In this document: piece after piece, positions 43,572 through 50,706 of the stretch
Numbering within the stretch: position 1 is the first letter of the stretch
How the letters are laid out: every line of letters begins with the position of its first letter
DNA from: PHAA01 sp034927445
GTDB taxonomy: Bacteria; Bacillota; Syntrophomonadia; Syntrophomonadales; Syntrophomonadaceae
NCBI GenBank assembly: GCA_034927445.1
Contig: JAYFPZ010000019.1
Coordinates: 1 to 64,000, forward strand
Direction of reading: 5' to 3'
Length of the DNA stretch: 64,000 bases
Translations under genes and position numbers: made by a program
The notes under the pieces: generated by a model
Told to the model about the DNA's origin: nothing
The model's database searches: none
What the model saw: only the letters and a program-made list of their open reading frames with translations

Positions 43572-43623
43572 CATTTTACCAAGGCAAATTAAAAATAGAT
43601 TAAAATATCCCCATTGTAATTAT

Positions 43624-44085
43624 TTATATCTCGTTCAAGAGATTGACCATCTCGATGGCTGTAATAGCTGCATCTGAGCCCTTATTGCCCGCTTTGGTTC
43701 CCGCTCTTTCAATTGCCTGTTCAATGGTATCCGAGGTAATTACCCCGTATATAACCGGCACTCCGGTGCTCAGGCCCACCTGGGCTATGCCCTTGGTAAC
43801 CTCATTGGATACATATTCAAAATGGGGGGTCGCTCCCCTGATAACCGCACCCAGGCAAATTACTGCATTATAGCCTCTGGCGACCATCTTTTGCGCGGCC
43901 AGGGGCATTTCAAAAGCTCCGGGCACCCAAGCTATATCAATATTGTCACGGTCTACCCCATGTCTGGTTAGAGTGTCCAGACAGCCTGACAGCAGTTTGT
44001 TGGTAATAAATTCATTAAATCTGGCTACTACAATTCCAAAACGCTGATTGTCACCAATAAGTTTGCCTTCAAAAACCTTTGCCAT
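43624..44085 (-). CDS. ribH: 6,7-dimethyl-8-ribityllumazine synthase
   Basis: This 153-residue enzyme joins 5-amino-6-ribitylamino-uracil with dihydroxybutanone phosphate, the step before riboflavin. It shows FGIVVARFNEFIT, AWVPGAFEMPLAAQ, ICLGAVIRGATPHFEYV (with the catalytic His) and VPVIYGVITSDTIEQA with NKGSDAA. Length is standard for an icosahedral lumazine synthase. GGGGAGGTAA precedes the ATG. It is the last gene of the ribD-ribE-ribBA-ribH operon, 42 bp after ribBA. Confidence 0.97.
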   Translation of the reverse strand: MAKVFEGKLIGDNQRFGIVVARFNEFITNKLLSGCLDTLTRHGVDRDNIDIAWVPGAFEMPLAAQKMVARGYNAVICLGAVIRGATPHFEYVSNEVTKGIAQVGLSTGVPVIYGVITSDTIEQAIERAGTKAGNKGSDAAITAIEMVNLLNEI

Positions 44086-44127
44086 TTAAAATTACCTCCC
44101 CGGTTTCATTTGTACTTAACTATTCTT

Positions 44128-45327
44128 TTACTTCATACTGGCCAGCCAATGGCCCATCTTTTCTTTCTTGGTTTGCATATAACGGCGGTTCTCATCCTTA
44201 ACCGGCATCTCTATCGGTACTCTTTCCACTACTTCCAGGCCGTACCCTTCAAGTCCTTTAATCTTTTTGGGATTATTGGTCATCATCCGCATTTTTCTGA
44301 CTCCCAGGTCCACCAGTATCTGGGCTCCAATCCCATAGTCGCGCAAATCCGGGGGAAAGCCAAGATCCAGGTTGGCCTGTACGGTATCCCTGCCATTGTC
44401 CTGGAGCTTATAGGCTTTGATTTTGTTGATCAAACCGATTCCCCGGCCTTCCTGGCGCATATACAGGAATACCCCCTTACCTTCCTTTTCAATCATGGCA
44501 AGGGCGGTTTGAAGCTGTTCCCCACAATCACAACGATTGGAGCCAAAAACATCTCCGGTTAGACATTCTGAATGGACTCTGACCAGAATAGGTTCGTTTT
44601 CCTTCCATTGCCCTTTTACCAGAGCCATGTGTTCCTTGCCATCCAGCAAGGATTCGTAACCTATGGCGGTAAAATCCCCATAGCGGGTAGGCAGCCGGGT
44701 ATCCTCCACTCTGACCACCAGTTTTTCATTGCGGCGTCTATATTGAATCAGATCCGCAATGGTTACAATTTTGATCTGGTGTTCTTGCGCAAAATCCATT
44801 AATTCCGGTACCCGGGCCATAGTGCCGTCATTACTCATAATCTCACAGATAACGGTAGCCGGGTACAACCCCGCTAATTTAGCCAGGTCGATCGATCCTT
44901 CAGTATGTCCGGTTCTTTTCAGCACCCCTCCCTCTCGATAACGCAGAGGGAAGATGTGGCCCGGTCTTCTAAAATCAACCGGTTTACTGTCAGGATTTAT
45001 TAGAGCTTGAATCGTATCCGCTCTTTCATGAGCGGATATCCCGGTTCTGGTTGTTGCAAAATCGACTGATACGGTAAAGGCAGTCTGATGATTGTCAGTG
45101 TTCTCCAAAACCATGGGCTGGATATCCAGCTCGTCCAGACGCTCTCCGGTCATCGGCATGCAAATAAGGCCTTTGGCCTGGCTGGCCATGAAATTGACTA
45201 TTTCAGGGGTGCTCTTCTCTGCGGCTATTACTATGTCTCCTTCGTTTTCGCGGTCCTCATCATCGACGATGATAAGCATTTTCCCTTCTTTCATGTCTTG
45301 AATTGCTTCGTCTATTGTGTTAAACAT
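44128..45327 (-). CDS. ribBA: Bifunctional DHBP synthase / GTP cyclohydrolase II
   Basis: This 399-residue fusion makes both riboflavin precursors. The N-terminal RibB half has IIVDDEDRENEGDIVIAAE, TGISAHERADTI and RRPGHIFPLR. The C-terminal RibA half has the zinc-site Cys cluster in VHSECLTGDVFGSNRCDCGE and the YMRQEGRGIGL loop, then LDLGFPPDLRDYGIGAQIL. ATG 45327 is chosen over ATG 45333, which directly touches the GGGGAGGT ribosome-binding site. Both halves look complete and active. Confidence 0.96.
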   Translation of the reverse strand: MFNTIDEAIQDMKEGKMLIIVDDEDRENEGDIVIAAEKSTPEIVNFMASQAKGLICMPMTGERLDELDIQPMVLENTDNHQTAFTVSVDFATTRTGISAHERADTIQALINPDSKPVDFRRPGHIFPLRYREGGVLKRTGHTEGSIDLAKLAGLYPATVICEIMSNDGTMARVPELMDFAQEHQIKIVTIADLIQYRRRNEKLVVRVEDTRLPTRYGDFTAIGYESLLDGKEHMALVKGQWKENEPILVRVHSECLTGDVFGSNRCDCGEQLQTALAMIEKEGKGVFLYMRQEGRGIGLINKIKAYKLQDNGRDTVQANLDLGFPPDLRDYGIGAQILVDLGVRKMRMMTNNPKKIKGLEGYGLEVVERVPIEMPVKDENRRYMQTKKEKMGHWLASMK

Positions 45328-45345
45328 TGCCATACCTCCCCTTTA

Positions 45346-45993
45346 TTATAAAAAGCCATGCTCGGCTAAAAACTCCGGACTCAGGGCGGATTTACCCTTT
45401 CCCTGGCTCTTATTCAGTAGTTTTTCCACATACCTGCCGATTATATCAGCTTCCAGATTAACTGTGTCTCCAGGCTTCTTAAAGCCCAAGGTAGTCATTT
45501 TGGCAGTGTGGGGTATTATCGATACGGTAAAGCTATCCGGCCCTACTTTAACCACCGTAAGGCTGATGCCGTCAATAGCAACCGAACCTTTATCAACCAG
45601 ATAATGCAGTATTTCCTCTGGCGCCTTTATTTTTAATACCAGGGCAATATCTACTTTTTGTTGTTCGACGATGGTCCCCACCGCATCGACATGACCCTGA
45701 ACCAGGTGCCCCCCCATTCTATCTCCCAGACGCGCCGCCCTCTCCAGATTGATTTTTTGACCGCTGCTCAGATCCTTAAGATTGGTTTTGGCCAGAGTTT
45801 CCGCCATCATATCCGCCGTAAAATGCTCTTGGTCAAAACTGGTGACGGTCAGGCAAACACCATTGATCGCAATACTATCCCCGAGTTTAACGTCTTCCAA
45901 CACCTTACTGGCCTGGATCCTGATCTGGCAGGAATTACTGCCCCTATCCAGTCTCAGTACGGTCCCCAGTTCTTCAATAATACCTGTGAACAT
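45346..45993 (-). CDS. ribE: Riboflavin synthase, alpha chain
   Basis: This 215-residue enzyme converts two lumazines to riboflavin. It has the two-fold lumazine-binding repeat: MFTGIIEELGTVLRL, GDSIAINGVCLTVTSF and GGHLVQGHVDAVG in the first, then LHYLVDKGSVAIDGISLTVV and VNLEADIIGRYVEKLL in the second. The start at ATG 45993 matches the conserved MFTGI terminus; the frame is open further upstream only because it overlaps ribD. It begins two bases after the ribD stop. Confidence 0.96.
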   Translation of the reverse strand: MFTGIIEELGTVLRLDRGSNSCQIRIQASKVLEDVKLGDSIAINGVCLTVTSFDQEHFTADMMAETLAKTNLKDLSSGQKINLERAARLGDRMGGHLVQGHVDAVGTIVEQQKVDIALVLKIKAPEEILHYLVDKGSVAIDGISLTVVKVGPDSFTVSIIPHTAKMTTLGFKKPGDTVNLEADIIGRYVEKLLNKSQGKGKSALSPEFLAEHGFL

Positions 45994-45995
45994 AA

Positions 45996-47114
45996 CTAAA
46001 ACCACTCCTTGATATATCCGGTAATTAAAACATCTTCCGCTAATCTCCGCACTTCTACCGAGGTAAGGGTAAGCGCGTCTTGCATTTGTTCTATCCCCTG
46101 CCCGCCTACCGGCGAGGGAGCCGTACGCCCGCCTATAATCTTGGGCGCAACGAACCAATACACTTTGTCTACCAGTCCTTCTTCAAGTAATGAAGCGTTT
46201 ATTTCTCCCCCGCCCTCGATCAAAAGGCTGTATATCTTGAATTCTCCCAGCTTTTCGATTACCCTGACGAGGGGAATGCATTCAGGATCACATTTCAGGC
46301 TGTGTATCTCTATTCCCCGGCTTTCTAATTCGAGCTTCCTGTTTAAATCAGCACTCTCCGAGCAGAAAACCATCGTTGGCTGCTCTTCAGCGGTTCTACC
46401 AATGTTGCTCTCCAGAGGCAAATCCAGATTTCCGTCAATAATAATTCTGATGGGATCACGGAGGTTGGCTTCATCCAACCTGGTATTCAGCCGGGGATCA
46501 TCTTTCAGGACCGTCCCTATACCAACCATAATACCATCATAGATGTTTCTTAATTTATGCACATAATGGCGGGCGGTATCACTGGTTACCCATTTTGAAT
46601 CCCCGTTATAGGTGGCTATTTTGCCGTCCAAGCTCATGGCGGTTTTTAAAGATACAAACGGAAGCCCGGTTTTTATATATTTAAAAAAGACCTCGTTTAA
46701 TCGCTGGGCTGCGCCTTCCATCAGACCGACTTCAACCTCGATCCCCGCTGCTTGCAGCTTGCGTATCCCCTCTCCGGCTACCTTGGGATTGGGATCAACT
46801 GTGGCGATAACGACCCGTTTAATTCCGGCTGCTATTACCGCATCGGCACAGGGAGGGGTTCGCCCAAAATGGCTGCAGGGTTCCAGGGTAACGTATAAAG
46901 TTGAACCGGCAGCATTTTTTCCTGCTGCGTTTAAGGCATGCACTTCGGCATGGGGAGTACCTGCCTTATGGTGATAGCCTTCACCAATTATCCGGCCCTC
47001 CCTGACAATAACCGCTCCCACCATGGGATTGGGGTTTGTCCTGCCTTGTGCTTGAGCGGCCAGTTCCAAAGCTTTTTGCATAAATGTTCTATCCGCGGCT
47101 ATAATAATTATCAC
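45996..47114 (-). CDS. ribD: Bifunctional riboflavin deaminase/reductase; start uncertain
   Basis: This protein of about 372 residues has an N-terminal deaminase with the zinc motif TPHAEVHAL and PCSHFGRTPPCADA, and a C-terminal reductase (VSLKTAMSLDGKIAT, SKWVTSDTARHYVHKLR, LLIEGGGEINASLL). It catalyses the second and third steps of riboflavin synthesis. The start is odd: the only standard codons are GTG 47114, directly abutting AAAGG, and ATG 47081, which has no ribosome-binding site. The best-spaced codons after AAAGGG are ATT or ATA near 47102-47099. An FMN riboswitch and terminator lie upstream. Confidence 0.93.
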   Translation of the reverse strand: MIIIIAADRTFMQKALELAAQAQGRTNPNPMVGAVIVREGRIIGEGYHHKAGTPHAEVHALNAAGKNAAGSTLYVTLEPCSHFGRTPPCADAVIAAGIKRVVIATVDPNPKVAGEGIRKLQAAGIEVEVGLMEGAAQRLNEVFFKYIKTGLPFVSLKTAMSLDGKIATYNGDSKWVTSDTARHYVHKLRNIYDGIMVGIGTVLKDDPRLNTRLDEANLRDPIRIIIDGNLDLPLESNIGRTAEEQPTMVFCSESADLNRKLELESRGIEIHSLKCDPECIPLVRVIEKLGEFKIYSLLIEGGGEINASLLEEGLVDKVYWFVAPKIIGGRTAPSPVGGQGIEQMQDALTLTSVEVRRLAEDVLITGYIKEWF

Positions 47115-47142
47115 CCTTTGGCAAATTCATTATATGAGTCAA

Positions 47143-47172
47143 CAAAAAAACCCCGGTTTGAATCGGGGTTTT
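47143..47172 (-). terminator. Attenuator terminator of the FMN riboswitch
   Basis: On the minus strand AAAACCCCG-ATTCAAA-CCGGGGTTTT forms a stable hairpin with a T run. It lies between the aptamer and ribD, the expected expression platform: FMN binding should let this form and stop transcription. Confidence 0.85.
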
Positions 47173-47226
47173 CGGAAAAACGTGCAAAGACCAGAGAACG
47201 TCAGTCTATTCAGACACGTTCCCACA

Positions 47227-47337
47227 GCCCTTCTTCTCCTATCCAGACTGTTACTGTCGGCCCCGGAGTTTCACCGAGTCCTGCCCTAAGGCTCGCGGGC
47301 TTTACCGCCGATAGGGAATTCCACCCATCCCCGAAGA
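47227..47337 (-). promoter_or_regulatory. FMN riboswitch (RFN element)
   Basis: The minus strand contains the RFN conserved blocks in order: CTTCGGGGATGGGTGGAATT, CCCTATCGGCGGTAAAGCC, CGCGAGCC, GACTCGGTGAAACTCCGGGG, CCGACAGT and GTCTGGATAGGAGAAG. These make the six-stem aptamer. It precedes the ribD operon, so riboflavin genes should be shut off when FMN is high. Confidence 0.95.
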
Positions 47338-47364
47338 AAGTATACATTGATTAAATTTTAATTA

Positions 47365-47393
47365 ATATTAGCACCAACTGTCTAAACGGTCAA
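47365..47393 (-). promoter_or_regulatory. Promoter of the riboflavin operon
   Basis: On the minus strand TTGACC and TAATAT are 17 bp apart, and the -10 ends about 28 bases before the RFN element. Confidence 0.75.
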
Positions 47394-47403
47394 CACCTAG
47401 CCA

Positions 47404-47778
47404 TTAATTGGCTTTATCGTTTAACGTTTCCTCAATCAGCTGTTTAATTTCCGGGGTCATAATGCCGCCGGCAAATTTCGGCTGACCGTTGATAAGGGTG
47501 ATAGGATAGGGATAACCCATCTGCAACACTTGCTTCATTATAGGATATTTATCAAGCCCTGCCTGGTCTACATCAACATATTGAACCTCAACCTTCTCGC
47601 CATATACCTCTTTCAGTTCCTTGGTCATCTGAGCTGTTAGGTCGGCATAATCGGTGTCGGCAGCTGGTCCGCAGCTATCCGCCGACGCGCACCCGCTTGA
47701 ACAACAGCTGCAGCCTCCCATATTTACTTGGGCGCCGTTCAGCACTTCAACCAAGATCGCTTTACTCTCTTCCGGCAT
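47404..47778 (-). CDS. Cys-rich thioredoxin-like protein
   Basis: This 124-residue protein has a thioredoxin-like layout (AILVEVLNGAQ, a central helix, VEVQYVDVDQAGLDKYP, YPYPITLINGQPKFAGG with a cis-Pro-like turn). In place of a simple CxxC it has a Cys-rich loop, GGCSCCSSGCASADSCG, six Cys within 17 residues at about 22-38. It resembles small disulfide-reductase or metallochaperone-like proteins. Metal binding is possible but inferred. AGAGGAG precedes the ATG. It lies between cyclophilin and the riboflavin operon promoter, on the same strand. Confidence 0.75.
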   Translation of the reverse strand: MPEESKAILVEVLNGAQVNMGGCSCCSSGCASADSCGPAADTDYADLTAQMTKELKEVYGEKVEVQYVDVDQAGLDKYPIMKQVLQMGYPYPITLINGQPKFAGGIMTPEIKQLIEETLNDKAN

Positions 47779-47906
47779 AAATATTCTCCTCTCATTATCT
47801 GGTTGGTATTAGTGATCCTTTTACATTAAATATCAGTTTCAATCTTTGCTTATTTTATCCGTTTGATCACGTTACAATACTATTATAACGCAGCCTCTTT
47901 TTATTT

Positions 47907-48428
47907 CTATAGCTTCTGAGGTTCGGGATAATCAAGGCCGAAGGTTTCCACCGTGACCTTTTGTATGCGTTGATCCTCCAAGGGACGGTCCATCCGGTTG
48001 CGGGCGGCATTTACGATTTTATCGGCCGTATCCATCCCTGCAGAGACCTTGCCAAAAGCGGCATACTGCCCATCCAAATGAGGAGCGTCGGAAGTCATTA
48101 TAAAAAACTGGGAACCAGCCGTGTCGGGCATCGCCGTTCTGGCCATGGATATTACCCCGCGGCTATGCTTCAAATCGTTGGGGAATCCATTCTGGGAAAA
48201 CTCTCCTTTAATACTGTAGCCGGGGCCGCCCATACCAGTTCCCTGGGGATCTCCGCCCTGGATCATAAAACCTGGTATTACCCGGTGAAAAATAGTTCCG
48301 TCATAAAATCCACGGTTAACCAGATTTATAAAGTTATTAACCGTATTCGGCGCTGTTTCCGGAAAGAGTTCGATAACCACTTTGCCGCCGTTTTCCATCT
48401 CTATCGTTACCATCGGATTTTGGGCCAT
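47907..48428 (-). CDS. Cyclophilin-type peptidyl-prolyl isomerase
   Basis: This 173-residue protein is a complete cyclophilin: VVIELFPETAPNTVNNFINL, GTIFHRVIPGFMIQGGDP, GVISMARTAMPDTAGSQFFI and HLDGQYAAFGKV, covering the conserved catalytic Arg, the Phe and Gln of the pocket and the His. The usual tryptophan is replaced, so cyclosporin sensitivity may be low. There is no signal peptide, so it acts in the cytosol. AAAGGAAG precedes the ATG. It is divergent from the DUF6323/DUF6179 genes. Confidence 0.93.
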   Translation of the reverse strand: MAQNPMVTIEMENGGKVVIELFPETAPNTVNNFINLVNRGFYDGTIFHRVIPGFMIQGGDPQGTGMGGPGYSIKGEFSQNGFPNDLKHSRGVISMARTAMPDTAGSQFFIMTSDAPHLDGQYAAFGKVSAGMDTADKIVNAARNRMDRPLEDQRIQKVTVETFGLDYPEPQKL

Positions 48429-48576
48429 TCCAATCTTCCTTTCTTATGTCGTTGCCAACGTTATGGGGTTGTAAAATTCATCCTGTTTCATACTCTTAAG
48501 ATTTTACTAATTTTAGTATACCTTTGTCTATTTGTTTTCATTTATTAATTTAGCATTCATTTGGATTGTTAGCCCA

Positions 48577-48605
48577 TTGACAAAAAAAGCCCATGCATTT
48601 ATAAT
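48577..48605 (+). promoter_or_regulatory. Perfect consensus promoter of the DUF6323-DUF6179 operon
   Basis: TTGACA (48577-48582) and TATAAT (48600-48605) are separated by exactly 17 bp, 81 bp before the first start codon. Confidence 0.85.
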
Positions 48606-48615
48606 ACACAGACTT

Positions 48616-48642
48616 ACTTATATAAGTTTTTATGATATCATA
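48616..48642. promoter_or_regulatory. Two palindromes, candidate operators
   Basis: ACTTATATAAGT (48616-48627) and TATGATATCATA (48631-48642) are perfect 12-bp palindromes just downstream of the -10 element. They could bind a repressor that controls this very strong promoter, or simply reflect A+T-rich sequence. Confidence 0.4.
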
Positions 48643-48685
48643 CTTATTATGTTTTGTCAAGGTTTATTCAGCGAGGTGAATTTAT

Positions 48686-49153
48686 ATGGCTTTACTTGAC
48701 ATTTATAGTCTGACTGATCTTAATCCATATTTATCGGTTGATGAATTGCTTGAAATCAACAAATTCTCTGCCCCTTGGGGCTTGCTGTTATCACCCCGGG
48801 ATGCTAAGTTAATTATAGAGGGCAGAAATCTGTCTCTGCAAAACTATCACCGGGTCGAACTGAGTACGGGGGTTCTAAAACATATAATAACCGAGTTTTG
48901 CAGTTCCCCCTATCTCAACCAGCCGGATTATGCAGAAACTTTAAATGAATTGGTAGACATATTTTACTTCATGAAAAACGAGACCGAAGACAGGATCGGT
49001 GACAGCGATTTGATAGATTTGATGAAATACTATTTCAATAATTCCTGCCAGGGTTCCACCGACCTGCTTAGAAATAGAGAGCTTGCTTTGATCGTCCGGA
49101 TCTTGAAAAAATCATGGGAACTCACCAGGGGGGATGATAATGGCCCAAAATAA
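48686..49153 (+). CDS. DUF6323 family protein
   Basis: The 155-residue protein matches DUF6323: FGL-type SPRDAKLIIEGRNLSLQNYH, RVELSTGVLKHIITEFCSSP, NQPDYAETLNELVDIFYFMK, NETEDRIGDSDLIDLMKYYF and CQGSTDLL. It is soluble, mostly helical and rich in acidic residues; no active site is obvious. It overlaps the next gene by 14 bp, a pairing seen widely in Clostridia. A consensus promoter at 48577 and two palindromes precede it. Function unknown. Confidence 0.82.
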   Translation: MALLDIYSLTDLNPYLSVDELLEINKFSAPWGLLLSPRDAKLIIEGRNLSLQNYHRVELSTGVLKHIITEFCSSPYLNQPDYAETLNELVDIFYFMKNETEDRIGDSDLIDLMKYYFNNSCQGSTDLLRNRELALIVRILKKSWELTRGDDNGPK

Positions 49154-50573
49154 CATTGATAAGACCGCGGCCTTTATGAAGATTGATTCCAGTCAATATA
49201 CCCTCTCCCTTTTACAGGCGGGGGTAAATTCCGGCCTGATTGACGAGTCTGCGCTTGCCCGGATACGAACCGCTATTATGCAGCTTGGTCAGGAAACCAT
49301 TCTCAAGTATACCCGCGGTGAAAGTACGTCAGTGAAAACGGAGACAGCCGCAAGCATCCTGACCTCAATTCTGTATACGATTGATGCCTGTTTATTGAAC
49401 CTGGCTGACCACGATCAGGCTTTGCAGCATTTAGGTTCCGGGGATATAAAGAATATCTATCAAGCAGGTTATGACTTGATAAATTCATGTATTGAAGAAG
49501 CCCAGGCATTATACCATGAGGTTGCTCATAGCCAATTACAGGTGGAAATCTATGCTTATAATACTACTATTGAAGAAGCACTACCCGAATTTTTTACCTT
49601 ATACGACCCGGTCTACAATGCTCACGATACCTGGGCAAGCATAGATTATCCCCTGCTGTTTAACGATATATCTACCCAGGGAATATTTTATATTCGACAA
49701 TACCTGGAAAATCTAAAAATTGAAAATTGGTTATGCAGCCGGTTTGACCCGGAAGACATTAATATTCTGCTGAATAATTTTGGCCGGGTTTACCGGCTTG
49801 ATTACCGTGAAGCCTTGATTAATATACTCGAAATCGTGCTAACCAACTCGATTTTTTCGGTTATGTCAGGCGGCAGCGCCCTTAATTTAAATATCTCCCC
49901 TTCCCAACTAGAATTCCTGGACGCGAGTATTAAAGAGCTAAGCCCCCCTCTTTGCCTTGCTTTAATAAACCAGGCAATAAATACAGTATTGGATGAGCTG
50001 CGGATAGAAGACAGGGAAATTCGTAATTATGTCGGTAAATACGCTTCATCGCTGCTTCCGCGCCTCATATCCGCCCGGGAAAACAATAATTTAACGAATA
50101 TCATTATAGTAAATTGTGATAATACCCAAATTTCCAATATTGTTTGGAACGAAGGGCGCAGGCTGAGTGATGGGGAGTTTAGAAAAATAACCGATGAAAT
50201 ATTAACCTGCCCTGACGGGGCAGCCAAGGCAGATATAATACATTCCGAGGTCAATTCGCTAAGCGATTTTATTGACTTACTTGAAGCCGATTGTTTATTT
50301 GAATCGGAATTCAGCGACCTTTTCCGGACTTTGGGTGATCTGGAGCTCTCTATGCTCATACAAATTGTGTATATTGAGGAACTGCGGATCAGGGAAGCAG
50401 CCCCATTAGGCAGAATATTCGAGGCCAAGCCCTTGGATGTACCCTGGCAGAAGGAACTGGCGAGTTTCTTGCTTGGCCTGGATAAAGCCAGAATAGAGGC
50501 CATTGAAAATCTCCTGTCTTTATATATACCTGATATAAATAAATCGAAGAACTCCCCCGAGGGACCAAGTTGA
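49140..50573 (+). CDS. DUF6179 family protein
   Basis: The 477-residue protein matches DUF6179. It is soluble and helical throughout (long runs such as ALARIRTAIMQLGQETILKY and NIYQAGYDLINSCIEEAQAL), with a later beta-containing portion (NNLTNIIIVNCDNTQ) and a closing acidic helical domain. ATG 49140 is chosen because GGGGGG touches ATG 49134. The gene is coupled by overlap to DUF6323, so the two proteins probably bind each other. No enzyme motif is seen. The pairing and strong promoter suggest an abundant protein complex, an inference. Confidence 0.82.
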   Translation: MAQNNIDKTAAFMKIDSSQYTLSLLQAGVNSGLIDESALARIRTAIMQLGQETILKYTRGESTSVKTETAASILTSILYTIDACLLNLADHDQALQHLGSGDIKNIYQAGYDLINSCIEEAQALYHEVAHSQLQVEIYAYNTTIEEALPEFFTLYDPVYNAHDTWASIDYPLLFNDISTQGIFYIRQYLENLKIENWLCSRFDPEDINILLNNFGRVYRLDYREALINILEIVLTNSIFSVMSGGSALNLNISPSQLEFLDASIKELSPPLCLALINQAINTVLDELRIEDREIRNYVGKYASSLLPRLISARENNNLTNIIIVNCDNTQISNIVWNEGRRLSDGEFRKITDEILTCPDGAAKADIIHSEVNSLSDFIDLLEADCLFESEFSDLFRTLGDLELSMLIQIVYIEELRIREAAPLGRIFEAKPLDVPWQKELASFLLGLDKARIEAIENLLSLYIPDINKSKNSPEGPS

Positions 50574-50706
50574 TTCTGGTATTTTTCTTGGCCATCCGGT
50601 TAGGTCATAGTCAATTCCATATTTCCTTTTCATTATGATAAAATAATTATTTGGAGGTCATCATTCATAAACCATGACCTAAATATTATATTTTGGGGGG
50701 TAAAAT

